Below, piece by piece: positions 1 to 11,319 of a stretch of 64,000 bases of DNA (position 1 is its first letter; each line of letters opens with the position of its first letter). Source of the stretch: Membranipora membranacea. Lineage: Eukaryota > Bryozoa > Gymnolaemata > Cheilostomatida > Membraniporidae. A program made the position numbers and the translations under genes. The stretch is taken from the NCBI GenBank assembly GCA_914767715.1, contig OU612073.1, positions 2,852,001 to 2,916,000 on the forward strand, read 5' to 3'. The notes beneath the pieces are model-generated. The model worked only from the letters and a program-made list of their open reading frames with translations, did no database searches and had not been told where the DNA came from.

Positions 1-3000
1 CACGATGTCTTATTAGCTGGCTCAGAAGATAATAAACCTAAGATAGAGACAGAGCCGCTACAGAACTATGTCGTCCAGAAATCTGCCTCAGCAAGAGCTA
101 CTTTAAAAAGAGAAAACGTGAGTCATTAGGTCAAGAGACAAAGGCTCCCAGTCCCAGGATGCTCTTAGGCCTAATTCCGAGCAAGCATTTAGGTGGTTTC
201 CAAAGCTACATGACTGATTTCATATTGGGTGGTCCATGGTCCCATGGTATATCGCTCTGTATATCTCAAGCTACCGACCTCCTGTATTTAGGAAATTTTT
301 AAAGCAACAACTACATTGTTAACATCCTTTCCTCATTGAAAACCCAACAGAGGACATTTTAATGGCTAACTAATAACATAGCTTCCTATCTTTTTAGGGT
401 CATCAAAGAAAATCAGTCAAAAAGGAAAGAAAACAAGGTGAGGCATGTGAGTGCGGCATATGACTATTAGACTGCTAAAGATGTAAGGACATCGACCCAG
501 TACTCAGAACATACACAGTAGTCTGAGTACATGTGGCCTGCAGGCATTTTAACTAAATAATTGTTAACTTCGTATTGTGGCCTTAGCCTCAAGTCGCCTG
601 CGTTGTTACTTGTGTATTTTGGTGACAGCATCGTGGCATTGTGGCCTGTGCATTATTGTCTCTACACTGTGAAATAGCGTGTGTGCAAGCCAGTTTCCAG
701 GTATTCAGGGCTATTTTTGTCTTCCTCTACCAAAACATCATAGAGCAGCCAGTTTCTGGTTTGGACCATAATGCGCGGAAAAAGAAGCAAGATGTTCTCT
801 TAGAGTTAGTGCTATGGGATAATTGTCATCACTGAGATTAATGAATGTGTAAAGGCGACCAAAACGCAAGGGAAAACCTCTTACTAACACAACAGCAAGC
901 AACTTACAATGTAAATGGAATGCATGATTTGCAGTTCTCTTGTTTACAAGAAAATGGGTATCCGGGTCCTCAGCTGAATCTACATTACAATTTATTTTTA
1001 ATATCTTTAGATGCTGGACCAGAAGTAGAATCGAACGGATATCAGATGACGGGGCATCACATGAATCATTTCACTGAAAAGCTTGCAAACAGTAAAGAGG
1101 AAGGTGAGACAATGGCATTATTATCTTATCAGAGCATTGTGCAGATCATTGTTCTCTGAGTACCAAGCTGATGGTCCCGTACGGTTCTAATCATATACCT
1201 AATATCAGTACAAATATTTCGGTACGGTCCAGTACGGTTCTAATCAGATACCTTATATCAGTATTAATATTTCGGTACGGTCCAGTTCTAATCAGATACC
1301 TAATATCAGTATTAATATTTCGGTACGGTCCGGTTCTAATCAGATACCTAATATCAGTATTAATATTCCGATAAACTTCAAGACAAACCCATAGGCAACA
1401 ACCAAATAATGTCCTGGTACGACCGATTCTATGGGCTCTGTTACAAGTCTGAGAAGACATAACAAGTAAAAGGTGTTTAATTGAAGGCATAATCATGATG
1501 TAGTGCGCGCATATAGCCACAGTCTGATGAGAACTGGAACAAGTATCTTCGCTCTGTAGTGGCTGAGGGATCGAGGCGTCGCGAGACCGAACATTTGCAA
1601 TAAGATTATCCCTCCGCCACCACAAAAGGAACATACATGTTCTAGATGCGAACTAAGCAGTAACAATAACAACTTGTCTATTTTATTGATTGAATCAAAT
1701 TTCAGATAGCGACAATGAAGAATCACTTTCTCTTTCATTCAACATCAACGAAAACACTGAAAAAGAGGAAATTCAACCAAAGGACATCCCAGCTTTGAGC
1801 TTAGCTGTGCCAAACTCGCTACGATACACACATGAAAGAGAAGGGCCTAACTACGGGAGCTTTGAAATTGAAGGCGAAATCTTCAAATTTAGAGCATCTG
1901 GCTTGAATAATTCTCATGACGAATATGAGCCAATACCAGATGGACTTGTCACTGAAATCATCAGGTTTGTTGTTTTTTCTGTCCATCCTTGCTCCATCAG
2001 ACTAGATCAGAACTATGCATACCAAGTATCGAGAAAGATGCGCATGTTACAATCAAGTTTTCTATAAACAGTGGAATATTTTGAAAGAACAAGAAAGTTC
2101 TATATTTTTTTTGCTCTGATATCTTTAAATCATTGCTTGTTGTTTCTTGTTGCTTGAAATCGCAAAATACTACATCAAATGAACATACATCTCATTTTAT
2201 ATCACCCACTGTAAAGTCAAGCCAAACAAAGCTGTCTGATGTGGGCGGGGGGGGGGGCAGGGCTTTACTCTACTAGCGCATCGCGTCTTGCTAAGACATG
2301 GTTACTTGTATTCTCAGTACTAACACATTTGCACATTCACTCTTATTTTTTTTGCAAACATTCAATTTTTATCATCGCCATGATAACAGAATGTAGAATA
2401 AACAATTACAACAATTACAACAATTACAATTAAACACCAGCACTAGACTAATTAGAACAAGTTGTTCCCTCAGTGGGGGCAGAGTGATATTGCAGAAGTA
2501 GGGTATCAAGGCACTGCGCCTCGATACCCGACTTCTGCAATAACTTACCTAGCTTTCACTAGACTAGCTCACCAATAAACATATTTCTCATTACATAATA
2601 CTCAGACTTTTTACCATACAGGGCCTGTGAAGAACACAATGTTGAGATGCTGGATATGAACCAATCACCAGAGAACTGGAAAGAAGTACATGTCTATGCA
2701 AAAAATGCCTCAGCAATTCAATCCAGCATCGACATGTTTATGAAGAACAGCTTTCGATCGCACATCGTTCAAACGCATGACTGCAATGACTACCTTTGGT
2801 TCCATGAGTTCTGTGACAGCAATAACAACAGCCATCTGACGGGCATTTCATTACAGGTTTACAAGCTACAGACTAGTGCTGACAGACTCACCGAGATCGG
2901 ACGTGTCAAGTGTGAACTAATCATGTACGGACAGTATAACGAAAATAGAGCGAACGCAATTTTTGTGGGTTTTCCGGCTCACTTACTATTCAACGATGGT

Positions 3001-4197
3001 GAGTGTGAGAGATTAGTAACGAATCACACAGAGACAGTTGAACAGATCAAGAATGAGCTTCAGAGGGACAATGCACGCTATGAGCTACGATTTCATAACC
3101 AACCAATTTCGTTGTGCCTCTTAGAAACGCCCAAGTTTGCCTATGCACACTATGTTTCGCTGCAACATCGCGCTAGCAGCAACAGCCACAATACATGCAT
3201 GAAGGACATGGCAATAGCACGCCTGGATGAAACATTGTTGACCACACAGCTTATGCGCTCAATCATATCTGCTATGAACAGTAAGATGATGTATGACAAA
3301 GGGATCCAAAAGGCATACCAAATCCAGCAACCTTTACATGTCAAGGAGCTGGCAATGCTTTATGCCATGAGTCGTAAAGGCCTTGATATCTGCATAGGAC
3401 CGCACATGCGAGGAAACTTGCATTTTGTTGGAGACCGTTCCTGGTGGGAAAAAATGGATAAAATTCAACAAGGGATAGTGCGGGCACACCGAGTAGAGTT
3501 TATCACAGAATTGTGAGTGCCTTGTCAAAAATGAAGAAAATTGCAAAATTTATGATTCTGGTAAATCAAAACAATTCAGCCACAATTGCTTTAGGCTCAT
3601 TAGTCAGCTTGCAATAAATATATTAAAACTTATTTTGAGATTTTAAACAAAAATTGATTGAAAATATGCCTGCGGATTCAAATGTTTAATTCGTTCACAT
3701 AATTTTTCCAGAGCACAGTTACAATGCCATACCCTGTACTCATCAACCACATCTAATGTAGCGCTGTTGACATTGGGTTACATCGGCTTTTTTAGAACCA
3801 GATTATTGGGTGAAGTGCGAAACAATCAAAATGCTTAACCCTTGACGTTTATCGTTGTAGTCCGTTAGTGGCAGGTGACTGTGGTTCGATTGTTTACCTG
3901 ATAAGGAAAGTAGAAGGTGAGGATGTGCTTGCTCCTCTCGGAATGTTTGTAGGAGAAGCTAAAATCAAACCTCCAAGTGGGAAAAATATCTACCAAGCTG
4001 TTTTATTAGCCCAGTGCATTCAGCATATCGAAGAATCATATCCCGAAGTGTCAAACCTGAGACAGCCGCTGAATGCTGAATGCGAGTATATGGAGGACAA
4101 ATTTGATGGTGTGCAGCAGACTGGAGACTCGGGCTTTGAGACTAACCCTAGCCATAGCCAAAAACGTGGACCACAACCACCAAAAAGTAATAGATAG
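1..4197 (+). CDS. Unrecognised gene, 3' six exons; C-terminal chymotrypsin-like G-D-C-G motif (5' end outside window)
   Basis: Exons by frame and splice sites: 1-117, 398-437, 1011-1103, 1706-1964, 2622-3512, 3861-4197. Phases agree at every junction and give 578 visible residues ending at a TAG. The first part (about residues 1-170) is charged and looks disordered. Exon 5 is a long cysteine- and histidine-containing globular stretch. The last exon opens with F-P-L-V-A-G-D-C-G-S-I-V-Y (Cys about 474) followed by hydrophobic strands (A-P-L-G-M-F-V-G-E). A G-x-S/C-G loop before a hydrophobic strand is the nucleophile signature of chymotrypsin-fold proteases; Cys in place of Ser is known in 3C-like cysteine proteases. 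I could not identify the catalytic His/Asp partners, so it may be an inactive or unrelated fold. The end is Pro/Lys-rich and disordered. Family not recognised; the exon model is fairly secure, the function is not. Confidence 0.7.
1183..1379. repeat. 48-bp intronic minisatellite, four copies
   Basis: Copies start at about 1183, 1236, 1284 and 1332. The unit contains ggttctaatcagatacc, then aatatcagtattaatattt, then cggtacggtcc. The first copy is spaced 53 bp because of an extra gtacg. It lies inside the intron 1104-1705 of the first gene. The antisense reading frame across it is a repeat artefact. Confidence 0.85.
2247..2257. repeat. Poly-G run (11 G)
   Basis: Eleven consecutive G inside the intron 1965-2621. 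A second G-run of about ten lies near 5290 in a CSTF2 intron. Both are prone to sequencing error. Confidence 0.8.
2489..2541. other. Intronic hairpin, 19-bp stem with one mismatch
   Basis: Left arm attgcagaagtagggtatc (2489-2507) and right arm gatacccgacttctgcaat (2523-2541) are complementary except for one A/G position. The 15-nt spacer can itself pair AGGC with GCCT. It lies in the intron between the fourth and fifth exons of the first gene. It could be a small foldback element or a hairpin RNA; nothing in the sequence decides. Confidence 0.7.
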
Positions 4198-4310
4198 GCC
4201 AGAAGCTGTGAGTAACATATGACTGTTAACATAGAGCTAAGAAGTAACCTTCAAGTAATTATTTTAGATCATACATAACAATAATCCGATTTAATCAGTG
4301 AATTGATATT

Positions 4311-4316
4311 TTTATT
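4311..4316 (-). promoter_or_regulatory. Candidate poly(A) signal of CSTF2 (AATAAA)
   Basis: TTTATT on the + strand, i.e. AATAAA on the - strand, about 345 bp beyond the CSTF2 stop codon. The 461-bp interval 4198-4658 holds only the two facing 3' UTRs. Confidence 0.4.
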
Positions 4317-4361
4317 TCTTATTTACATAACACAGATTTTAAAATTCATCAACTTTTATAC

Positions 4362-4367
4362 AATAAA
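4362..4367 (+). promoter_or_regulatory. Candidate poly(A) signal of the first gene (AATAAA)
   Basis: AATAAA 165 bp after the TAG at 4195-4197, with a second AATAAA at 4406-4411. If used, this transcript overlaps the 3' UTR of the convergent CSTF2 transcript. Confidence 0.45.
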
Positions 4368-4658
4368 ATGTTTTTTTTTACATATTCCAGAATACAGAGA
4401 CTTTTAATAAACCATATTTGTCGCTTCTTCACCTCCTCAGTACTGGCATTGTTCAAGATGTTAGCATGCGCTTCGTTTTATAGAAGCGATGGAGTTTGTT
4501 AACAATTATCCCACAATACAATTACCAGGAGATCCCAGCGAGGTCAGGTCAACAATTCCTTACATGAAATTGACTCTGTCATCCTGGAAACTCACGTTTG
4601 AGTTGCATTGTGGGAGTTTCATCAATATACCATATTCCCAGATTTCCAGCCTTCAATC

Positions 4659-7600
4659 CTATCTGTTACCAGCGATCTGCTGTTTTAGTATAAGTATACT
4701 CTGTCGCTGATCAGGTGGTAGTTGTTGTATCTGTTCGTCGGTGAGCTGTAAGACCTGCATTATAAGAGCCGCCTTCTCCTTATCCTCATCGCCTCCTCCG
4801 GCTCCTCCTCCTCCTCCTCCACCACCCTGTCAGTGTGAGAAGAGAGACCATTAACAATAATAACATTGATGATAATTGATATTGATCATAATGATGATAA
4901 TAATAATGACGATGAAGATGATGTGGGAGACAAAATCCAAAGTTGTCCCAGTGGTTGTCTTGGTGCATAGAACAGACTGTTACTAGGAGTGAAGGTCAGA
5001 AGTACAACATCACTATGTAGACAGTCATTATAGGGTCAGCGCATCAGATTCTAGGGGTTCTAGATAGATGGCAGTTATTCACCGACAATTATGTCAAAAC
5101 ACGAACAGTAACAACAATATCAAAGCCTGTCTGTCATCGGTGCCTGCCAGCTGGGAGTTGCATATCAAAAAGGTCTGAATCACAACTTTTATCGGATAGC
5201 ATTAATTTAATGATGTTGTAGATGATAACATATAAAATAGAAAGTATGCCTGCGCCTGCAATGAGAAGCTGCATAGGAAAAGATTTCCAGGGGGGGGGGA
5301 GAATTTTCCTTAGTACAACACTTTGGCACATCACAGCCCTAATCCCTAGGAGGGTTGTAGTGAAAATTGACTGCCTCTTTAAAGACGGACCTTATAACGC
5401 TGGGAACATACGGATTAACCCCATTATTTGATCCTGGCCAATAGGTGAGCCATGTCATTACAGAGTTGACACCGGTACGATCCGACAAAAGGCGGACGGC
5501 TATATCCATTTGATAAGATGATTACAGATCAACAACTGATTATTTTACCTGTGGTGGTGGGTTTTGTTGAGGCATTGCAGTTTGTCGAGGTGAAAACTGA
5601 GAAGATGGACCAGGACGAGAGGGAGGTCCTCCCTGTCTCATATCGGACCTCATATCGGACCTCATATCTGGTCTATCCAGCAAACCTACAAGATAAAAAG
5701 GTGGTGAACAAGAAGCTCATAACTGCTTTTCTTATAAAAAAAAAGCTCCTACAAATGCTTCTTAGTGTACAGAGCCTAACACTCACTATGTTCCAATATG
5801 TTGCTGTGACATCAATTGGAGGGCTAATCGATACATAAGATTAGCATTGAGGCCAAACTCCGCTTGCATTGATCGCGTTTTCTCATTTGAATCGGGTAAC
5901 CACTTTCATTCAGATCGTCGTAGATGAATGGATGGTGTGGCGTAGATGACTAGATATCGAGCTTAGTGACAAAGACTTCAATGGGAGAGGAGCAATACCT
6001 TAATATTTTGAGCACAATAAGCAGTCTATATGTCTTTTATTGACAGGATGCTATTAACCCTGTACTCATACATATTTTCTGATTACTACTAACTGTCAAT
6101 ATGTAATAAGTTTTTTTATCATAATATAATAATAGTATACACTCCATTGCTTTTCAGTGCCCTTTTTGGGGCCAATGAGAATATGTTTACATTAAGATCA
6201 GCTCATCTATTTAGTGCACCCTTGTACAATGTAAGGGTGGGAAGAGCTCACCTCCATTAGTAGCATGGTTAGTGACCGGCTCTCAAATAGAGAAGCTCGA
6301 ATCCTAACCATTACGCCACCCTGCCACCCTATTTCATCATTTTACATATTATACAGATATTATACTATTATCATTATTATTATTACATATTATCTGCTAC
6401 ACCATCTCTTACCACCAGGAGGTCCCTCCCTGCTCCTCCTGTCTCTGGGATCTCTGTTATAATCTCCTGGTCCTTGTCTTCTATAATCAAGGTCATGACC
6501 TCGTCTATCCATATCTCTGGGGTCGCGACCTCCCATTCCTCCTCCACCTGCGATATTGAAAATAACACATTGAGTATAGAGAGAAGCCATGGTCATGGTC
6601 ACAGAAAAGTTAGGCCTCCTCAAAAAATTGACACTGAGAATAAATCTAACTTCCCAAAAATCATTACAGCTGGTCTATGAGCTATGGGGGGAAGTGTAGA
6701 CAGTCTGCCAGATAACCAAAGTGTACCGCTGACTTGACTGTAACCTGAAATGTTACCAAAATATAGTAAAAAAATCCAAGAAAAAATACTAAAGTAACAA
6801 CAGCCCAACTTTTTGTATCAAAAGATTTTCAACCTAGATATGGGGATTGGAGCAATGATAAGAACACAGTTTATCGAGCAAGCAGGCAGGGTGCATACCT
6901 CGGGGGTCCATACCAGGCCTTCTGTCCATTCTGGGATCCATAGATTGTGGTGGTCCTCTGCTATCCATCCCTCTGTGTTCCATACCACCTCTATGTGGTG
7001 GTCCCCTGTCCATACCAGCCGGTCCGGCTCTGGGATCTAAACCAGGAGGGGGACCTCGAGAGTCCAAAGGGTGAGAAGAACCTCTTGGGTCCAATACTGC
7101 TGGATGACCATATCTATCTTGGGGTGATGTGGCTGGTGGGGCGTGACTGTAAGCACAAGAAAGTGGATATAGTTTAATTGATGTTGAGCAGATTGCCTAT
7201 TGATTATAAAAAATTATTGATTAAAAAAATGTGGAAATAAATAATTAGTTGTCCTCTCTTTGACATTAAGGAGGCAACTCCCACTTATTATGGAATATTC
7301 ATAATATGCCAACAAAAGACTGTTCAACAGGCATCTGTTATAATAGCTTCCATGGTAAACCCTGCCTTCATCTTTCGGACTAATTCGCACCAAGGTGGCA
7401 ATGACAATGATTATAACAAAAGTAATGAAGTAAAAGCATGTCATAAGGTGATTACCTGTCAAGTAGCCCAGGTGCTCTCGTGTCCATTCTGGTAGCTGGT
7501 ACCGGCCCGCTGGAGGCTCCTGGTCGCTCTCCCAGCAGACCTCCGCTGGGTTTAAATGGAGGGCTTGTAGGAGCTGCAGCAGGTACAGGTACTACAGGCT

Positions 7601-9241
7601 TAGGTGTCTCATCAGACTTTACTGCAGGAGCAGAGTCACGCTCTCTGTGTAATAAGGCCTGGAAGAAAATACCATGACTGTAAGTGATAAGAAAAAACAG
7701 GATGATGCGTTGCACTTTTATCACCTTATCCTTTATCACTTAGAGCTTTCTTTTTGACTCTGATAATTGCTCCTAGTAGTTTACTTATGATTTTCATGTG
7801 TGGGCCCACATTGTTCATTTGTGACTTTACCATTTGTCTTTGTCTTTCATCTTAATCATGGGTATATCTTGGATTTTCCCAACAGCTGATCTCACAAACA
7901 GTTGGTACCGGGATTATTTTCTGTCAGCAACACAATCATGTACCATCAATAAAAAAAATTCAAAGAGATATACTTTCTACGACTGCAAATCAAATCATCA
8001 TGATGAAAAGTCATAAATCACTAACCATAGCGACTTGAGGATCTACGATTTTCATGACGATCTGAGCTTGTAGAAGAGCGTAGGCAAGCTGTGGGTTCTG
8101 TAGTAACATGTTACGCGCTTCATTAGGATTATTCTGTATACAAATCTTCATCTGCTTCATGAGCTCAAACATCTGCTCTGGAGGTAGACTGGAGACGGCC
8201 TGAGAAATACAATAACATAAACAATGTAATCAATAATAACACTGACGTATGTATGTATGTATGTATGTATGTATGTATGTATGTATGTATGTATGTATGT
8301 AGGTATGTATTTTTTTTGTTCCTCCTAATACCAGCAGTGTGATGTACTGAAGTGAACTACACTGGGAAGAGAGAGTTAGCAGTAAAATATACAGGAGTAA
8401 AATATGAAATGATAATACAATAATATGGTATTTTTATTTGCCTGACTGTAAAGATGAAATTTAGTAAAATAACATAAGACCTGTGAATATGCTTATGTTA
8501 TGAATATGTTATTTATTTGGTAGCTAAATTTTAAGAAATAATATCATTCACTGAATATGCTCAACCCATAGCAGCAGTTACATGTTGATGTATAAACCAA
8601 TGTTTACATACTTTTGAAATAGCCTCAGGCGCTTCATTAGGTTCTACTGGTGCTCCATACGGGCTCTCCTGCTGTATGCCCCCTAAAGCCTGCTGAAGAG
8701 CCTTGATATTCTCATTATTCTGTGCCGCTTCATTACCGATAGCTGGACCCACTCTCAGTGGTCGGCCATTATACTCGACATTGTTCAGATTTCTCACACA
8801 GCTGTTAGCAGTCGCCTGATCCTGATATTCTATGAAGCCGTAGCCTTTAGGTTTACCAGTCTCTCGATCATGAACAAGCCTGCGAGGAACATTTAAGATT
8901 TATCAAACTTTAACAGATACGTTGCAGTAAGGAAACATAGGCCTAGCACACAAAGATAAACCAATATGATACAAATTCAGGTAAATATGAAAGGCATCAT
9001 GGTAAACTATCAAGCACTAGACCACTTTAACTGAACAGATTGCAGCGGGCCTCTGAAGAACAGCGGCATTTGAAGACAACGAGACATGATAATTACACAC
9101 CATAAAAATATTTCTTTTGGTTATCATGTTTCTATTCAATTTTTCAATTGCCTGCTACTCACCTGAAGTTGACAATTGGACCAGCTTGTTCAAACTTTTC
9201 TCTCAATTCTCCTTCTGTCACCTCAAAAGGTATATTACCCA
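4659..9241 (-). CDS. CSTF2: Cleavage stimulation factor subunit 2 (CstF-64), first exon(s) missing
   Basis: CstF-64 binds the U/GU-rich element downstream of poly(A) sites in the nuclear mRNA 3'-end cleavage complex. Exons in transcript order: 9241-9163, 8879-8612, 8199-8026, 7658-7456, 7146-6899, 6547-6416, 5685-5549, 4826-4659. The phases are all compatible (1,409 nt). The RRM has RNP2 V-G-N-I-P-F and RNP1 K-G-Y-G-F-I-E-Y. The hinge follows (E-S-P-Y-G-A-P, then L-P-P-E-Q-M-F-E-L-M-K-Q-M-K), the part that binds CSTF3/symplekin. A long Pro/Gly/Arg region has repeated M-D-x-R-G-P-P units. The C-terminal helical domain (A-A-L-I-M-Q-V-L-Q-L-T-D-E-Q-I, L-P-P-D-Q-R-Q-S-I-L) binds PCF11 in known homologues. 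The missing N-terminus is only the first residues before the RRM; I could not place its exon upstream. Confidence 0.95.
6236..6335 (-). mobile_element. Possible tRNA-derived SINE fragment
   Basis: On the - strand, ggtggcgtaatggttagga resembles a tRNA D-arm/A-box. No convincing B-box follows, so this is a degenerate fragment. It lies in the CSTF2 intron 5686-6415. Confidence 0.3.
8247..8310. repeat. (GTAT)n microsatellite
   Basis: About sixteen tetranucleotide units with one A-to-G change near the end, in the CSTF2 intron 8200-8611. Confidence 0.95.
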
Positions 9242-9399
9242 CTAGAGAAATGAATGAATAGTGTCAGAATTAATGCTTTCATCTCACCTCAATAGTCTCC
9301 ATTGTTACAGCTAATTGTTTTCCAGTCAACTGGAGCAGGGAGGGGCGATTGAGATTTCTTGGTGAATCAAACCAACAATGATTTAGAGAACAGCTCAAG

Positions 9400-9658
9400 C
9401 AGGAGTGCGGGCTGATTAAGATTAGGTGTCTTATCACTCGCCCATCCCGAGGCATGGGCGGCGAAATATTAGTGCCTTATTGGCGAGGCCGCAATATCTG
9501 CGCCAATTTGCTCTCTGTTTGCAGGCAGGTCGGAGCACACTGGGGACCAACCAATCCCCAGTAGAAGATGGACTGCAGTGGGATTCGAACCCACAACCTT
9601 CAATACTTGCGTGTTGAAGTCCGGCGCTCTAACCGACTGATCGACCCCCACTCCTGTA
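9400..9658 (-). mobile_element. tRNA-derived SINE
   Basis: On the - strand, 9655 to about 9570 reads as a tRNA-like head: an A-box-like tcagtcggttagagcg and a B-box ggttcgaatcc. A unique body runs down to about 9400. The anticodon region is expanded and cannot form a normal anticodon arm, so it is not a tRNA gene. The stretch 9242-9400 beside it holds nothing recognisable. Confidence 0.65.
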
Positions 9659-10211
9659 GTACTCATATTCACATTGGAGTCATTAAGACATTTGATAGAA
9701 GCGCTGTGATGTTTTAATTTGTAAACATGAGGCATGGAATTCAGTAAATAATTCATTCATCATGAATTTTTGCCGTTGATTACACCGGACCAATAACTTA
9801 CACACGGCTTGCCACATTGCCGGGACCTTCAACAGTGAAGTTGGCGATTATCCCAAAAGTACAAAGTAAGTACGAACACTAAGATTACTGCATGTTTGCT
9901 ACATGATGATTTTGTCAACAACAAGGCATGAATGACACTTCAAAACATTGGCCTTCAGTACAATGCAATTGCAGTTTTGGTAATTCTAGTGCGCCAGTGA
10001 CCAAGTGGTTGAGAGAGACATTTACTTCAGAAAGACCTTACCCCTGGGCCTGGCTTTCACTTCAGTCTCAAACTGCAGGTTATAAGTTAGTAGGACCAAA
10101 GTGTAGCCTCACCTCGAAGGCCCCATTGTTTTTAGTTGAGCCATAACAGTGGCGTATATTAGCAATTACGGACCACGGCTATACGTGAATCAAAATCCGT
10201 GATTACTGTGT

Positions 10212-10380
10212 GCAAGCCAGGCTGAATGGCTCAGTGTGTAGAGTGTCTGCCTGGTATTCACTGTTTATTAAGAATGTTGTGGGTTCGAATCCCAACGATG
10301 TCAGATTTTTTTTCAAATGGGTGCTTTATAACTGGATCATTTTTACTTTTCCCAAGGGGGGTGTCTTATAAGTGAGGAAT
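10212..10380 (+). mobile_element. tRNA-derived SINE
   Basis: tRNA-like head ggctgaatggctcagtgtgt with A-box character, then B-box gggttcgaatccc at about 10280-10292, then a T-rich body. The spacing between the boxes is longer than in a tRNA. The surrounding 9660-10211 and 10381-11200 hold no gene I can support. Confidence 0.6.
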
Positions 10381-10482
10381 TACGGTACATACAGAGTTTG
10401 ACTTTTGACCTTGAGCTAGACAGGCCAATCAAAAGCCCGGTGTATTGACACACACCCACACCCTCCCCGCCTACGGCGTGTG

Positions 10483-10501
10483 GATCGGGCTGCGCCCGAT
10501 C
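10483..10501. other. Short perfect hairpin
   Basis: gatcgggc and gcccgatc form an 8-bp perfect stem around a 3-nt loop, locally GC-rich in an AT-rich region. It may be part of an old repeat body; no function visible. Confidence 0.5.
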
Positions 10502-11319
10502 ATTATGCTCATCTCTAAAAAGTCAGTGAGTGAATTTTTTTTAGAATATACGCCCCTGGGCCATAAAATATAGGTCTTTAAGGAATGAACTCCCTCCTGT
10601 AATTGGAGGTTCATCTAATATAACCCATAGTCATACACATGTATGTATGTATATATAATAATCAATTATAGATATATACAAATTCAAATAATAAAATAGG
10701 TAGCTAGCTAGATAGCTAGGTAGGACTTAGTTTTAAAGCTTAGTAGTACTACTAAACAAACTACTTCCTACTTGCAAGGTATTTGCTAGTGGGATAGCTT
10801 ATTGTCTGATGAATGAACAACATGGGTCTGATTTTTCATGTTGTTTTAGAGGTCATCTCCCGGATGGTTATTTTATAGTGAGAAAACTTACCAAAAACTG
10901 ATCTCAGTTGTTTTTCTCTGTCAATGTAGGGGGCTGACATCTTGAAAATTTGACCTTTAATAAAATGATTTGAGTGAATTTCTCTTTTTGATCAAGTTAT
11001 TTTTGATTTTAATAAGGTGATGATAACTTATAAGAATTATAATTATTGTGATTGCCCGACCAAAATCCTTGCTAAAAGACCCTACACCTGGGGACAACTA
11101 TGATTTAAATAAAACAGATTTAAATTCGAGATTATATCAATGTTTCCTGTCTTGCTAAAAGAAAAATTTTTTCTTCTCTTATCAAATTCATTATTCTCGA
11201 TCAAGCATGCTTGTATCAAAGTGTGATTTTATGCGTACCTATTTGCCAATGGCCCTTACAGTAGTGCCTTCTTTTTCAGTCGATTTCAGATGCACATCAT
11301 GCTGGATCAGCCAATGTCA

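Noticed and set aside
6834-7177. Frames on the + strand and in other - frames over CSTF2 exons
   Set aside because: Shadows of the Gly/Pro/Arg-rich CSTF2 exons.
9570-9656. tRNA gene on the - strand
   Set aside because: A- and B-box-like words are present, but the anticodon arm is expanded and the acceptor stem does not close; it is a SINE head. The same holds for 10212, 13512, 28795 and 32688.
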